Assembly (NCBI GenBank): GCA_947488435.1
Contig: CANKZG010000001.1
Location: forward strand, 922,308-986,307
Length of the DNA: 64,000 nucleotides
Reading direction: 5' to 3'
DNA from: an uncultured Flavobacteriaceae bacterium
GTDB lineage: Bacteria; Bacteroidota; Bacteroidia; Flavobacteriales; Flavobacteriaceae
Shown: positions 46,246 to 55,335 of the stretch, piece by piece
Position numbering within the stretch: the first letter of the stretch is position 1
Layout of the letters: each line of letters begins with the position of its first letter
Translations under genes and position numbers: made by a program
Notes under the pieces: model-generated
Told to the model about the DNA's origin: nothing
Databases searched by the model: none
The model's input: only the letters and a program-made list of their open reading frames with translations

Positions 46246-46686
46246 CTAATTTTGTTCAACGAATTCTTTAAAATTCCTCATCCAACGTTCTCCCGGCTTT
46301 GTATACATTCTGGGGAATAAGATAGACATAAGCCGGGGCATAATCCAATCTATTCGGGTGTAAACAACTTCCGTGGAATATTGGGTTTGGTTTTTACCTA
46401 TGGACTTAAAGGAATATTTCATTGTATTGTCCATATGTTTATGTTGATAAATCGCTTCTAAACTTTCTGGAAGGTTATTCGCGATAATCCGTTCAGTTAA
46501 TTCCATTTCGTATTTTTCCGTTTTGTAATAAAGCAGGGAAACTGCACCCATTTTATTTTCAGTTCCACTGATCAATTCCTTTTTCACCAAACCCTCTTGC
46601 CATTCTTTCAGATTTTCGGAATTGAGGAAAAGCGCTACAACTTTCTCAAGAGGTTGATCGATGATTATAGACCCTTTGTGTTTCAT
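46246..46686 (-). CDS. SRPBCC family protein
   Basis: The product is 146 residues with the START/Bet v1-like pattern: first strand MKHKGSIIIDQPLEKVVALF, then NSENLKEWQEGLVKKELISG, central strands and a long C-terminal helix (PRMYTKPGERWMRNFKEFVE). Proteins of this fold bind a hydrophobic ligand in a groove. No enzyme motif is seen. It lacks a signal peptide, so it is cytoplasmic. It is translationally close to the TfoX-like gene. The 118 bases before it hold no clear promoter. Confidence 0.82.
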   Translation of the reverse strand: MKHKGSIIIDQPLEKVVALFLNSENLKEWQEGLVKKELISGTENKMGAVSLLYYKTEKYEMELTERIIANNLPESLEAIYQHKHMDNTMKYSFKSIGKNQTQYSTEVVYTRIDWIMPRLMSILFPRMYTKPGERWMRNFKEFVEQN

Positions 46687-46804
46687 AATAGAATAGTTGA
46701 AAACAATTTATGTGTTAATTTGAATTAATAAAAGGAAGTATCCGATAATACCGGATAATTTTTTTCGAACTCAGACTTGGCAGTTGTCAATAACCCTTTT
46801 TATT

Positions 46805-47323
46805 TTAAGGTTTTTTTCTACGGTAACTAATCCTCCATAGTAGTTTCCAATGTTCTCCGCCATCTAAGGTACTTTCCCAATCCCAAATTAGTGAATCTTT
46901 TGTAATGTCTTTAAACACCATTCGCTGAATGATCGTTTTTTCTCCTTGTTGAATAGGTTTTGTTTTGAAAACCTTTTGCCCATTGTCTATAGCACCAATA
47001 AAGTCATAATACCCGCCATTATTATCGGCCCAGGCCTGATGCCAGGTGTTTGTTTTAGCATTATATACGGATAAACTCATCCCTTTAAAACCAGATACCG
47101 GATCATTAAAGTTTTCTTGAATAACTTTTTGATCTAATACTCTAACAATTGTGTTGGTTCCATTGGCTTTAGTTCCATCTCCTTTATCCCAACTGAGTTG
47201 CCATTCCCCTACCCAAAAATCAAAAGTGTTGGCATTGAGCTCTTGACCATGCAAAGCGAAAAAGCTACACAGATTAAACATTAGTATTACTAAGAACAAT
47301 ACATTATTTTTCATAACTTTCAT
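46805..47323 (-). CDS. secreted DUF1579-like protein
   Basis: The product is 172 residues with a signal peptide (about 1-27, ending ALHGQ). FDFWVGEWQLSWDKGDGTKA is the typical first strand pair of the DUF1579/lipocalin-like domain; it ends with SLIWDWESTLDGGEHWKLLW. The fold is a ten-stranded barrel in known relatives. The function is unknown. The start overlaps the previous secreted-protein gene by 20 bases; an ATG three codons later would give 11 bases. It ends a run of three secreted proteins behind the susCD module. Confidence 0.78.
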   Translation of the reverse strand: MKVMKNNVLFLVILMFNLCSFFALHGQELNANTFDFWVGEWQLSWDKGDGTKANGTNTIVRVLDQKVIQENFNDPVSGFKGMSLSVYNAKTNTWHQAWADNNGGYYDFIGAIDNGQKVFKTKPIQQGEKTIIQRMVFKDITKDSLIWDWESTLDGGEHWKLLWRISYRRKKP

Positions 47324-47894
47324 TTTTAATACACCAGATTTTCCAAAAGGGAAAATCTATCTGCTTTTCGAGGTTTGTAAGTTTACCCTCCCAATAAAAC
47401 CCTTTGGCACTTATCTCCGAAAATATAAGTTCGCTATTCATAGGTCCTTGGGGGGTGTTTTGTTTTTTACTGAGAACTATTTTCTGACCTTTTTTACCGC
47501 CTGTCCAGGTTTGCGGAGCACTATTAAGGCTTGGAGTGAAGTACGATACATACCATTGCTGGTTTATAGTGTCGTAAACCCGAATACTTGTAAAGTACTG
47601 TTTTTTTCCTTCTTGCATAAACCAGCCTTCGTCCTTAACCGCTTTTTTGTTCATTATATAATTCCATTTCCATGTAAGTTCAGTGGTATCTTGCCATTTT
47701 CCTTGGGCATCGCGTCGCAAGGATTTGCAATCACACACTCCTATAAGATCCCGGTATTCCAAAACCGCTTCGGCTATTGTTAGTGTTGGTTTTGCATTTA
47801 ATTTGACTGAATTTTTAGCAGCAGAACCTTGTCCGAATAATCCCAAAGTGCTTATGCATAAGATTGCTAAAAGATGTAATTTTTTGATTTTCAT
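47304..47894 (-). CDS. secreted protein of unknown function, DUF1579-like
   Basis: The product is 196 residues with a signal peptide (about 1-22). The body has a strand-rich layout like that of the next gene (WNYIMNKKAVKDEGWFMQEG; WYVSYFTPSLNSAPQTWTGG; GFYWEGKLTN), which suggests the same barrel fold in a diverged form. Cys pair DCKSLR near residue 55 is unusual. I do not recognise a family with certainty. It lies 5 bases after the 228-residue gene and overlaps the next one, so all three are in the susCD transcript or read through from it. Confidence 0.72.
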   Translation of the reverse strand: MKIKKLHLLAILCISTLGLFGQGSAAKNSVKLNAKPTLTIAEAVLEYRDLIGVCDCKSLRRDAQGKWQDTTELTWKWNYIMNKKAVKDEGWFMQEGKKQYFTSIRVYDTINQQWYVSYFTPSLNSAPQTWTGGKKGQKIVLSKKQNTPQGPMNSELIFSEISAKGFYWEGKLTNLEKQIDFPFWKIWCIKNESYEK

Positions 47895-47899
47895 TTGCG

Positions 47900-48586
47900 T
47901 TAATTGATGTATTTAAATATTCGTATAAAATGCTCCTCTTTTTTCGGAGACAGTTTATTTTTTTTGATGAAACTTTTCAGCTGTTTTTCTTTTTTGGGGA
48001 AAGCCGCAAGGAGGCTTTTTTTCTTGTTATCTAACTTCGAAAATATTGTGTCTCGTTTTATAAAATATTTGTGCGAAACATAATAGGTGTTTGGAGAAAT
48101 ACTTCCATCTAGCGGGTTCAATTTTCCTTGAATTAAACGAACATAGTATTTCTTTAAAAGGGAAAGATTTTGACCATGATACAGGATCTCATAAAACCCT
48201 TTTGAAGTGCTACTTGTAGTGTAATATTTAAATGTTTTACCCTGGAGCGTTATCTGCTCAAGATAACTAGGCTTGAGGATAAATACAGAATCTTTTGTCA
48301 TTTTAATTTCAAAATTATCCGTCTTTACATTATAATTTAAATTGTCAATTGAAAATTCTTTTTTAGTGCTGGTGTACAGTTGGGCAGCGTTGATCCAAGA
48401 TGGAAATAAATAAACATTACCTATTGTAACAGGTTCAGCTTCTCTAGTGGTTACTGACGTAAGGTCTCCTGTACCATCAATCCCTCCGTCAACAAATAAG
48501 GTAACATTTTCCTCTGGCGTAACTGTGGGCTGCGCAGAACAGACGGAACTTAAAATCATAAAAACGATTAAAAATGTATTTCTCAT
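47900..48586 (-). CDS. secreted protein linked to SusD (family member 1)
   Basis: The product is 228 residues with a signal peptide (about 1-18, SSVCSAQ). The C-terminal half matches that of the protein behind the other susD: GFYEILYHGQNLSLLKKYYV here against FFEKLHAGKNYSLFKKERIK there, and both end in a charged helix (QLKSFIKKNKLSPKKEEHFI; EIQKYIKSEKLKLSELEDLK). The N-terminal halves are hardly alike. No enzyme signature is visible. I read it as a periplasmic or surface accessory factor of the SusCD transporter. A strong hairpin separates it from susD. Confidence 0.75.
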   Translation of the reverse strand: MRNTFLIVFMILSSVCSAQPTVTPEENVTLFVDGGIDGTGDLTSVTTREAEPVTIGNVYLFPSWINAAQLYTSTKKEFSIDNLNYNVKTDNFEIKMTKDSVFILKPSYLEQITLQGKTFKYYTTSSTSKGFYEILYHGQNLSLLKKYYVRLIQGKLNPLDGSISPNTYYVSHKYFIKRDTIFSKLDNKKKSLLAAFPKKEKQLKSFIKKNKLSPKKEEHFIRIFKYIN

Positions 48587-48599
48587 GATGGTTCATATT

Positions 48600-48626
48600 A
48601 AGGAGGTCATTTTTAATGACCTCCTT
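48600..48626 (-). other. intercistronic hairpin after susD (module 2)
   Basis: AAGGAGGTCAT (48600-48610) pairs perfectly with ATGACCTCCTT (48616-48626) around five bases. No T-tract follows on the minus strand, so it is more likely to stabilise or attenuate the message than to end it fully. The other susCD module has a hairpin in the same place. Confidence 0.6.
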
Positions 48627-48632
48627 GATTTA

Positions 48633-50039
48633 TTAGTACCCTGGGTTTTGCGAAATATTTGGATTAAGATCTCTTTCGGAAGTTGGAATAGGTAAGATGG
48701 TTCTATTTGCTCCAAAAGCAGCATCTGCGATATTGGCTTGACCCATTCTTCGTAAATCCATTCCGTTGCGGAGCAGGTCCATTCTTCGCTGGCCTTCGAA
48801 ACAAAGCTCTTTCCTTTTTTCATTCAGAATAGTTGCTAAATCTACTGTAGTTAAAGGAGGCAATCCTGCTCTATTCCGTAAAAGGTTTATATCGTTTAAA
48901 GGAGAATCTCCAAGAGTTGTTCCTGCTCTCAAATTAGCCTCCGCTCTTATAGTATACATTTCAGTAATTCGAAGTACAGGGGCGTTATCTGATAAATTAA
49001 CACCATCAGGAAATTTAGTGCTAAAAGTAGAGGTGCCAGCTACAGCATCTGTTCCCATAGCATTTAGGGTGCTAAAGCGCAAATCCCCAGCTTCTTCTGC
49101 AAATGTGTCGAGTAAGTTCTGAGAAAACGGAGCATCTCCACGACCTATGGGAGCGGCATTGGACAAACCCGAAAAACCGGTTCCGCTAGTTTGTCCGTTG
49201 ACCGAATTATTTATGACCTGAAAAATATGTTCGGAAGCATCATCCTGGTTAAAAAATGTATAATCCGAAGCAAGTTCATACTGAGGAGATTGAATTACTT
49301 GATTGGCTAAATCCGCAGCTTCAGTAAACTGATCTCGATACAAATACAATCTGGCTAAGAGTGCTCTAGCAGCACCAATACTTGCTCTACCTCTACTACC
49401 TGCTTCTGGTAAATTTGGAATGGCCTCTAACAAATCTTGTTCAATAAAGGCATGGACTTCATTTACACTACTTCTGCCCAATTGAAAAGGAGCAATATCT
49501 CCTTCAAAGAACTCAGTAACGATAGGAATTCCTTCATTTGTACCCCCTGAAACCTGAAAAGGTTGTGCAAAAAGATTTACCAAATTAAAATTCGTAATTG
49601 CTCTAATAAATTTAGCTTCCGCAATCAATCGGGCTCTATCACTATCAGTAAGATCCGAAATTTCGGTAATCGGCAATGTGTTTATTAAGAAATTGGTTGA
49701 AGCAATGATAAAAAAATGATCTCTCCAATACGCTCCTATCGATCCATTACTGGCAATCGTAGTATAATCTCGTATTTCCTGAAAAGTGGGAAAAGAACCG
49801 AGAAAATTCACATTATCGCTCATCCATTCTTGCGTTAACTGTGTTGTTCCGTTAAAAACATTATCACTGCGCATGCGTGCATACGCTCCTACTAAAGCTC
49901 CTTCTGCCAGAGCTGCATTGGACAATACTACATCAGGGGTTAAACTATCTTCAGGACCAATATCCAATTGACTATCACAAGACAGTACAAGAGTTACTAG
50001 TATACAAAACAGGTGTATTTTATTATTTATATTTTTCAT
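48633..50039 (-). CDS. SusD/RagB-family surface lipoprotein (module 2)
   Basis: The product is 468 residues with a lipobox (LVTLVLSC, Cys at about 21). SusD features are present: a helical N-terminal TPR-like part (VVLSNAALAEGALVGAYARM), LIAEAKFIRAITNFNLVNLF, GRASIGAARALLARLYLYRD, and the ending LCFEGQRRMDLLRNGMDLRR with ILPIPTSERDLNPNISQNPG. It forms the lid over its SusC barrel and binds the cargo. I chose the ATG over a TTG three codons upstream. It starts 19 bases after the susC stop. Confidence 0.95.
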   Translation of the reverse strand: MKNINNKIHLFCILVTLVLSCDSQLDIGPEDSLTPDVVLSNAALAEGALVGAYARMRSDNVFNGTTQLTQEWMSDNVNFLGSFPTFQEIRDYTTIASNGSIGAYWRDHFFIIASTNFLINTLPITEISDLTDSDRARLIAEAKFIRAITNFNLVNLFAQPFQVSGGTNEGIPIVTEFFEGDIAPFQLGRSSVNEVHAFIEQDLLEAIPNLPEAGSRGRASIGAARALLARLYLYRDQFTEAADLANQVIQSPQYELASDYTFFNQDDASEHIFQVINNSVNGQTSGTGFSGLSNAAPIGRGDAPFSQNLLDTFAEEAGDLRFSTLNAMGTDAVAGTSTFSTKFPDGVNLSDNAPVLRITEMYTIRAEANLRAGTTLGDSPLNDINLLRNRAGLPPLTTVDLATILNEKRKELCFEGQRRMDLLRNGMDLRRMGQANIADAAFGANRTILPIPTSERDLNPNISQNPGY

Positions 50040-50058
50040 GTGATACAATTTTTATTTG

Positions 50059-53055
50059 TTAAAAGGTGATTCTTCCACCAAAGAGGTATGATTTTGCTTG
50101 AGGGGCTACAAAAAAACTTTCTCCCAATTGAAGTGGATTGGTATTGTTGGTCACTTCGGGATCTCTATCTCCTAAGTCTCTGTTCTTAATAGTCACCAAA
50201 TTTGTCCCTGTAACATACAATCGAATCCCTTTAATAAAACTTATGTTTTCTAGCGCCTTTTTCGGAAAGCTATAGCCTAAGGTGATATTCTTCAGACGAA
50301 TGAAAGAACCATCTTTGAGCTGATTTGTTGATCTGGTTCTAAACAAACCAGCTGTAGTTCCATCCAGTCTTGGAAAATAGGCATTGTCTCCTGGTTGCTG
50401 CCAAAAGTCCAAAATTCTGGTGCTTAAATTAAAACCAATAGGCGCATCTGTAAATCGAATTCCACCTAGATAAATATCATTTCCTACAGAATAGTTGGAG
50501 AAGATATTAAGGTCCAGATTTTTATATCGGAATGTATTGGTAATACCACCGTAAAAATCTGGTTGAGCATCTCCTACTATTTTCCGATCATCCGGAGTAG
50601 GCATATTGGTAATGTTATCATTTGCATCGAGCCATTCTGCCTCTCCTGTTTGTGAATTCACCCCTACATAGCGGATTAAATAAAAACTATTAGCCGATTC
50701 ACCAACAACAGCTCTTTGCACAGCTGATCCAGCAATAAATTGTCTGCCTTCTTCATCTAGATTAGCTCCTGGAAGATTTAAAACCGTATTCTCGATGGTT
50801 GATAAGTTAATTTTAGTTGTCCATTCAAAGTTTTTCGACCTGAAATTTATCGTGGTTAGGTCGAATTCAAAACCTTTGTTTTCAATTTCTCCTGCATTTT
50901 GAGAAAGTACAGGATTAAAGCCTAAAACACCAATACCCGTTTGCCTGGGTAGCGGTACGTTTATCAATAAGTTGTCGGTTTGTTTCTCATAATAATTGAT
51001 ATTCAGCTGGACACGGTTGTTCAAAAAACCGGATTTAAAACCAATATCTAAGGTTGCTGTTTCTTCCCATTGGATATCGGGATTTTGAGCGGATGAAGGT
51101 TCCAGACCAGATAAACCATCAATATTAAGGCTCGTAAAAACACCTAATGAGGGAAAGAATCCAATACGATCATTTCCGGTTGTACCATAGCTGGCTCTAA
51201 GGCTTAGAAAATCAAAAAAACCATCTTCCATAAAGGTTTCATCAGAAATTATCCACCCCCCTGCTACGGCCCAAAAATTACCAAAGCGGTTGTTAGCGCC
51301 AAACCTGCTAGACCCATCTCTTCTAAATGACCCTTCTAATAGATACTTTCCTTTATAATCATAGTTAACTCTAGAAAATATTTGTCCGTAAAGCCGGGTT
51401 TGGTTTCTGTCGGCAAACGTTGTTGGAAAAGTGGAAGCACTTCTTACATTCAACAATTGATCCGATAAAAAACCAGTTCCTGAAACAAAAGTTCGATTGT
51501 TTCTTGTTTCTTCGTAAGAGGTTCCTAGAAGAACACCAAAGTTATGATCTTGTAATACCCTGTTATAGTTTAGCGTAGCGGTTATTAAGTGTCTATTTAT
51601 AAAAGTAGCACGGTTAAATGCAGAACCGCCTGGAGTATTTACCTCGACACTTCTATTATTTTGCTCAATTTGCGTTCGATCTACACCAAAATCGACTTTA
51701 GCGCGTAGCCCTTCAAAAATTGTAGCCTCAACGAACGTATTACCAGTAATTCTAGTGGTAATTACTTCATTCCGATCCAATTCTTCAATAGCCAATACAT
51801 TAGCAATAAACCCGGTATTTACAAAGTCACCATTGGCATCTCGTGGCAAGATGTTTGGTGTTTGTAAAAAGCCTACAGTTATTGGTGAAAATGTACTATT
51901 CTGAACACTAATTCTATCATTTAGTGTATTTGTTACTGCTAAATTCATTCCGGCACGAAGCCAATCATTAGCTTGTGTAGCGATATTTACGCGGGCACCT
52001 GTTTTTTCTAATTGATTGCCTAAAACAAAACCTTCCGTATTGGAGTGATTTACACTTAGTGAGAATGTTGTGTTTTCACTACCTCCTGTAATACTAAAAT
52101 CTTCTGAGGTTGATATTCCTTTTCGTGTTACACCATCCAGCCAGTCAAAACCTTCGCCATCCAATCCTAAATCTTCGGCAGTTATGTTGGTACCGTTTAT
52201 TAAATTTGAACGGGTAACGTTAAAATCAGCAAACTGCTCAATATCTAAAATATCTTCTAAAAAGGTTGCTTCACTTACTGAGGCACTAAACCCAATAGTG
52301 ACTTTGGTTCTTTGTCCTACTTTCCCTTTTTTGGTTGTGATTAAAATAACACCATTAGATCCTCGTGTACCGTATAAAGAGGTAGCTGCGGCATCTTTTA
52401 AAATTGTGAAGGTTTCTATGTCTTCTGTATTTATAAAAGAAAGTGGATTTAAACCTGTATTTCCTCCTTGTCCTAATGTTTGATTTTGATCATCTATAGG
52501 AACACCATCAATTACAATTAATGGATTAGATCCACCCGTTAATGAGTTTACCCCGCGAACGCGTATAACGGATGCAGAGCCTAAAACACCGGAGGATCCT
52601 ACAACCTGCACACCCGAAGCTTGTCCTTGCAATAAGTCTTGTGGAGATAGCGCTTGAATGTCTTCAATAGCTTCTTCTTTTACAATCGCGACGTTTTGAA
52701 TGATCTTTTTTTCTGACTGCTCTCCGTAACCTACAACAACAACCTCTTCCAGAGTTTGTGCGTCGGGGAGCATTTGAATGTTAATAACATCACTCACGCC
52801 AACAGAGCGCTCCTCTGTTTTCTGCCCCAAGTACGAAAAAACTAAACTTTGTCCCGTATCGACTTTGATGGTGTATTTGCCATCAAAATCAGTTTGAGTG
52901 CCAATAATTGTCCCTTTGATAAGAACATTAACACCGGGTAACGGCAGGTTATTTTGATCTGTAACGGTGCCGCTAATTGTTTTGCTTTGAGCTAGCACCG
53001 ACGTTGTTCCCAATATCAATAGTACTAGCATCATCCAGTAATTTTTTACCTTCAT
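50059..53055 (-). CDS. SusC/RagA-family TonB-linked outer-membrane protein (module 2)
   Basis: The product is 998 residues: signal peptide (about 1-22), a carboxypeptidase-regulatory-like domain (about 25-105, KTISGTVTDQNNLPLPGVNV), a TonB-box-like ALEEVVVVGYG, a plug (about 115-235, ending YGTRGSNGVILITTKKGK, the SusC signature) and a large barrel ending in F. There is no STN domain, so it is not coupled to an anti-sigma factor. It moves the cargo captured by its SusD across the outer membrane using TonB energy. Cargo is unknown because no polysaccharide-degrading enzyme is near. It has a structured leader. Confidence 0.96.
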   Translation of the reverse strand: MKVKNYWMMLVLLILGTTSVLAQSKTISGTVTDQNNLPLPGVNVLIKGTIIGTQTDFDGKYTIKVDTGQSLVFSYLGQKTEERSVGVSDVINIQMLPDAQTLEEVVVVGYGEQSEKKIIQNVAIVKEEAIEDIQALSPQDLLQGQASGVQVVGSSGVLGSASVIRVRGVNSLTGGSNPLIVIDGVPIDDQNQTLGQGGNTGLNPLSFINTEDIETFTILKDAAATSLYGTRGSNGVILITTKKGKVGQRTKVTIGFSASVSEATFLEDILDIEQFADFNVTRSNLINGTNITAEDLGLDGEGFDWLDGVTRKGISTSEDFSITGGSENTTFSLSVNHSNTEGFVLGNQLEKTGARVNIATQANDWLRAGMNLAVTNTLNDRISVQNSTFSPITVGFLQTPNILPRDANGDFVNTGFIANVLAIEELDRNEVITTRITGNTFVEATIFEGLRAKVDFGVDRTQIEQNNRSVEVNTPGGSAFNRATFINRHLITATLNYNRVLQDHNFGVLLGTSYEETRNNRTFVSGTGFLSDQLLNVRSASTFPTTFADRNQTRLYGQIFSRVNYDYKGKYLLEGSFRRDGSSRFGANNRFGNFWAVAGGWIISDETFMEDGFFDFLSLRASYGTTGNDRIGFFPSLGVFTSLNIDGLSGLEPSSAQNPDIQWEETATLDIGFKSGFLNNRVQLNINYYEKQTDNLLINVPLPRQTGIGVLGFNPVLSQNAGEIENKGFEFDLTTINFRSKNFEWTTKINLSTIENTVLNLPGANLDEEGRQFIAGSAVQRAVVGESANSFYLIRYVGVNSQTGEAEWLDANDNITNMPTPDDRKIVGDAQPDFYGGITNTFRYKNLDLNIFSNYSVGNDIYLGGIRFTDAPIGFNLSTRILDFWQQPGDNAYFPRLDGTTAGLFRTRSTNQLKDGSFIRLKNITLGYSFPKKALENISFIKGIRLYVTGTNLVTIKNRDLGDRDPEVTNNTNPLQLGESFFVAPQAKSYLFGGRITF

Positions 53056-53090
53056 AGAGTTAGATTTTGTTAGAAATATTTTGAGTTAGT

Positions 53091-53234
53091 GCAATTAGGA
53101 AAGGCAGGTAGTAGAGAAGCTTGTGGCTAATTCAAATAATTACTTCGTGAAATGAAATCAAAGTTAAATGGAACTTTAATCCTTTTTTGGTATTTGGAAG
53201 TAACGCCCTCATACTACCATACCTTTACAATTGC
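53091..53234 (-). ncRNA. structured leader RNA of susC (copy A)
   Basis: On the susC sense strand the element runs from GCAAUUG (53234) to AAUUGC (53091) and ends 35 bases before susC. Basal stem: GCAAUU/AAUUGC, AAAGGUA/UGCCUUU (U-G wobble), a bulged U, then GGUAGUA/UACUACC. Second stem: UUACUUC (53203-53197) with GAAGUAA (53146-53140). Unpaired CUUUGAUUUCAUUU and UUGAAUUAG are shared with copies B and C. Stem sequence differs between copies but pairing is kept. Confidence 0.62.
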
Positions 53235-53263
53235 GAGGTAAAACAAACGAATGAATCGATGCA

Positions 53264-53282
53264 TATTGTTAATGCTTACGAA
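53264..53282. promoter_or_regulatory. candidate AraC-regulator site upstream of susC leader A
   Basis: TATTGTTAATGCTTACGA matches 15 of 18 positions with a sequence 46 bases before the start of the AraC regulator gene (TATTGTTAACGCTTATAA). It lies between that gene's stop and leader A. Inverted TTAATG/CATTAA arms enclose it. Confidence 0.4.
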
Positions 53283-53319
53283 CATTAAACAATTTGCCGA
53301 AGAGAATTAACAGATCAAA

Positions 53320-54417
53320 TTAAGAGGCAACATAATGATCTCGATATGCTGAAGGGGTCGTGCCTTCTATTTTTTTAAAAGCCTTGTAAAAGGAAACTCG
53401 ATTATTAAAACCCGATTGAAATGCAATATCTGTTATGGAAAGCTGAGTTTTTGTTGAGGTTAGTAAACGTTCTGCTTCTCGAATACGATATTCGTTTATA
53501 AAATCAAAGAAATTTACAGAAAAGTGTTCGTTAATTACCTGTGAAGCATGATGTCTTGAGATGTCTAAACGAGCTGCTAAAGTATCTAACCGAATATCTG
53601 GATTACAATAAGGTTTTTCTTTATCCATGATTACCAGTAGCTTTTCTCTTAACTCCATAGAGAATTCTTTGGATAACCCAGTTCGCTTATATTTTACAAA
53701 AGGAATAACTTTTTCAACTGCAGTACCATTAAAAATACTTGAATAGATAAAGGCAAAATAACAGACCAAACCGATAAAAAGAATCATGAAAAAGGTAATA
53801 AAATAATCAAATTCAATCGCGATCAAGGAAAGCATAGTTAAGGAACAATAAATTACATGCGATAGCGTAAATAAAATAAAACTGTAGCTAATGGTCTTCA
53901 ACCAAATAGATAATTCGGGATCGTTTTTGTAAAAGCGTACAAACTTAAAATAGGTATAAATTCCATAAAAAGTCATAATTGCAATTAATATAGGGTACGT
54001 ATAGGGCAGGTTTACGATATAATCGCTAAAAGCGTTTGTCTCATATACTTCAATCTTAGAAGTTAGTGGAAGAATAATATAAGCACCGGTTTGGAAAAGT
54101 ACGTATCCAATTGGAAGTATATGCACGAGATCTTTCCAAGCAAGGGGTTTTCTAGTAGTTATACGCCTTATATACAGATAAAAAGTAGCACCATATAAGG
54201 AAAGAGGAATATGATAAGTATACAGTAAGCCCAGCAATAAATCTCTGCTGAAATGAGACCAGTACAATACATTGTAGAAGAGATTATAAGCGAAGAGTAA
54301 CAGAAAAAAAATAAAAAACTTATTTGCCGTTTTGTTTCCCTTTTTAAAAAGAAAGAGAAAGGCTAGTAAAATAGCCTGAAAAGAAAAAAATAGGATTAAG
54401 GTTTCCAAAAAATTCAT
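53320..54417 (-). CDS. membrane-anchored AraC family regulator
   Basis: The product is 365 residues. Seven hydrophobic helices fill about 3-225. The AraC-type DNA-binding domain (about 255-362) contains two helix-turn-helix units, with LDTLAARLDISRHHASQVIN and LSITDIAFQSGFNNRVSFYK followed by AFKKIEGTTPSAYRDHY. This seven-helix plus AraC layout is common in Bacteroidota and senses a signal at the membrane. It stands between two susCD modules on the same strand and is the obvious candidate for their control. A shared 18-base motif lies before it and before the module 2 leader. Confidence 0.92.
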   Translation of the reverse strand: MNFLETLILFFSFQAILLAFLFLFKKGNKTANKFFIFFLLLFAYNLFYNVLYWSHFSRDLLLGLLYTYHIPLSLYGATFYLYIRRITTRKPLAWKDLVHILPIGYVLFQTGAYIILPLTSKIEVYETNAFSDYIVNLPYTYPILIAIMTFYGIYTYFKFVRFYKNDPELSIWLKTISYSFILFTLSHVIYCSLTMLSLIAIEFDYFITFFMILFIGLVCYFAFIYSSIFNGTAVEKVIPFVKYKRTGLSKEFSMELREKLLVIMDKEKPYCNPDIRLDTLAARLDISRHHASQVINEHFSVNFFDFINEYRIREAERLLTSTKTQLSITDIAFQSGFNNRVSFYKAFKKIEGTTPSAYRDHYVAS

Positions 54418-54462
54418 AGCCAGATTTATTTTTTAAATAAAAATAAATTAGTTGTGATTTCG

Positions 54463-54480
54463 TATTGTTAACGCTTATAA
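54463..54480. promoter_or_regulatory. candidate autoregulatory site before the AraC regulator gene
   Basis: TATTGTTAACGCTTATAA is the partner of the site upstream of susC leader A. It continues into the 10-bp palindrome GCTTATAAGC (54473-54482). The pair fits control of both the regulator and module 2 by one protein; no binding data exist. Confidence 0.4.
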
Positions 54481-54605
54481 GCTTTGTCTAAATTTAAGCT
54501 TAATTTAACAAATCACACGCGATCTTATGAATTTTAATAGTTGATGTTTTTCAATTTATTTTGATGAGAAAGTGCCAGGAGTTTTAATCTTTGTATAACC
54601 TATTT

Positions 54606-55295
54606 TTATTCTTTAAAATAGAAATTTAAGATCTTTTTTAAATCTTCTAGTTCACTTAATTTAAGCTTTTCGGATTTTATATATTTTTGAATTTCTGACG
54701 CTTTATCCTTAAAAATGGCAAGAAATAGTTTGCGTTTTAGCGGAATTGCTTGCAACAAATTTTCATCTGAAAAACCTGAACTATATAGGATAGATTTACT
54801 TTTCTCAAATTTGGCAGAAACTGCTGGTTCGTAACTGCTTTTTTCAGGAATGGCGGGAACGAATTTTATCCGTTCTTTTTTAAAAAGACTATAGTTTTTT
54901 CCAGCATGTAATTTTTCGAAGAATGTTGTTTTCGTCTTTTTATTTTGATCCTTAAAAGGATGAACTTCAAATATTCTTCCTGACCCATTTTTAAACCGTA
55001 TAACTTTTACTTGATTTTGTGATAGCGAAACTATTGTGCCATCATTTTGCTTGATCTCTATGGCATTTTCAACAACATTAAATCGTACGAACTGTGTTTC
55101 TGAAATGACATTTATTTGGGCAGGTGTAAAGTCATCATTTAAATACCGAGAACCATCGGCGTTTGCATATTTTGGATTGTTTCGACCGATATAAAAGGCC
55201 AAATCTTGTAAAGATCCATTTGGAACATCTTGTATCTGAGCTGTGAGGGAAAGCGTTCCAAGAGAAAAAAGAAAGAGAATCAGTGTTTGTTTCAT
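54606..55295 (-). CDS. secreted protein linked to SusD (family member 2)
   Basis: The product is 229 residues with a signal peptide (about 1-19, LSLTAQ). It shares with the protein behind the other susD the block FFEKLHAGKNYSLFKKERIK and the terminal charged helix (EIQKYIKSEKLKLSELEDLK). The rest is diverged: a middle with DGTIVSLSQNQVKVIRFKNG suggests short beta strands. Function is unknown. It follows the module 1 susD after a gap holding a strong hairpin, the same position as its relative in module 2. It precedes the AraC regulator gene. Confidence 0.75.
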   Translation of the reverse strand: MKQTLILFLFSLGTLSLTAQIQDVPNGSLQDLAFYIGRNNPKYANADGSRYLNDDFTPAQINVISETQFVRFNVVENAIEIKQNDGTIVSLSQNQVKVIRFKNGSGRIFEVHPFKDQNKKTKTTFFEKLHAGKNYSLFKKERIKFVPAIPEKSSYEPAVSAKFEKSKSILYSSGFSDENLLQAIPLKRKLFLAIFKDKASEIQKYIKSEKLKLSELEDLKKILNFYFKE

Positions 55296-55335
55296 AGCTT
55301 ATGATTATTGTGATTTACGATTCGCATAAAATTGA

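Noticed and set aside
53121-53136. CTAATTC on the plus strand of the leader elements, similar to the GCUAAUUCC of SAM-I riboswitches
   Set aside because: The elements are transcribed in the opposite sense, their wobble pairs favour the minus strand, and no other part of the SAM-I core is present.
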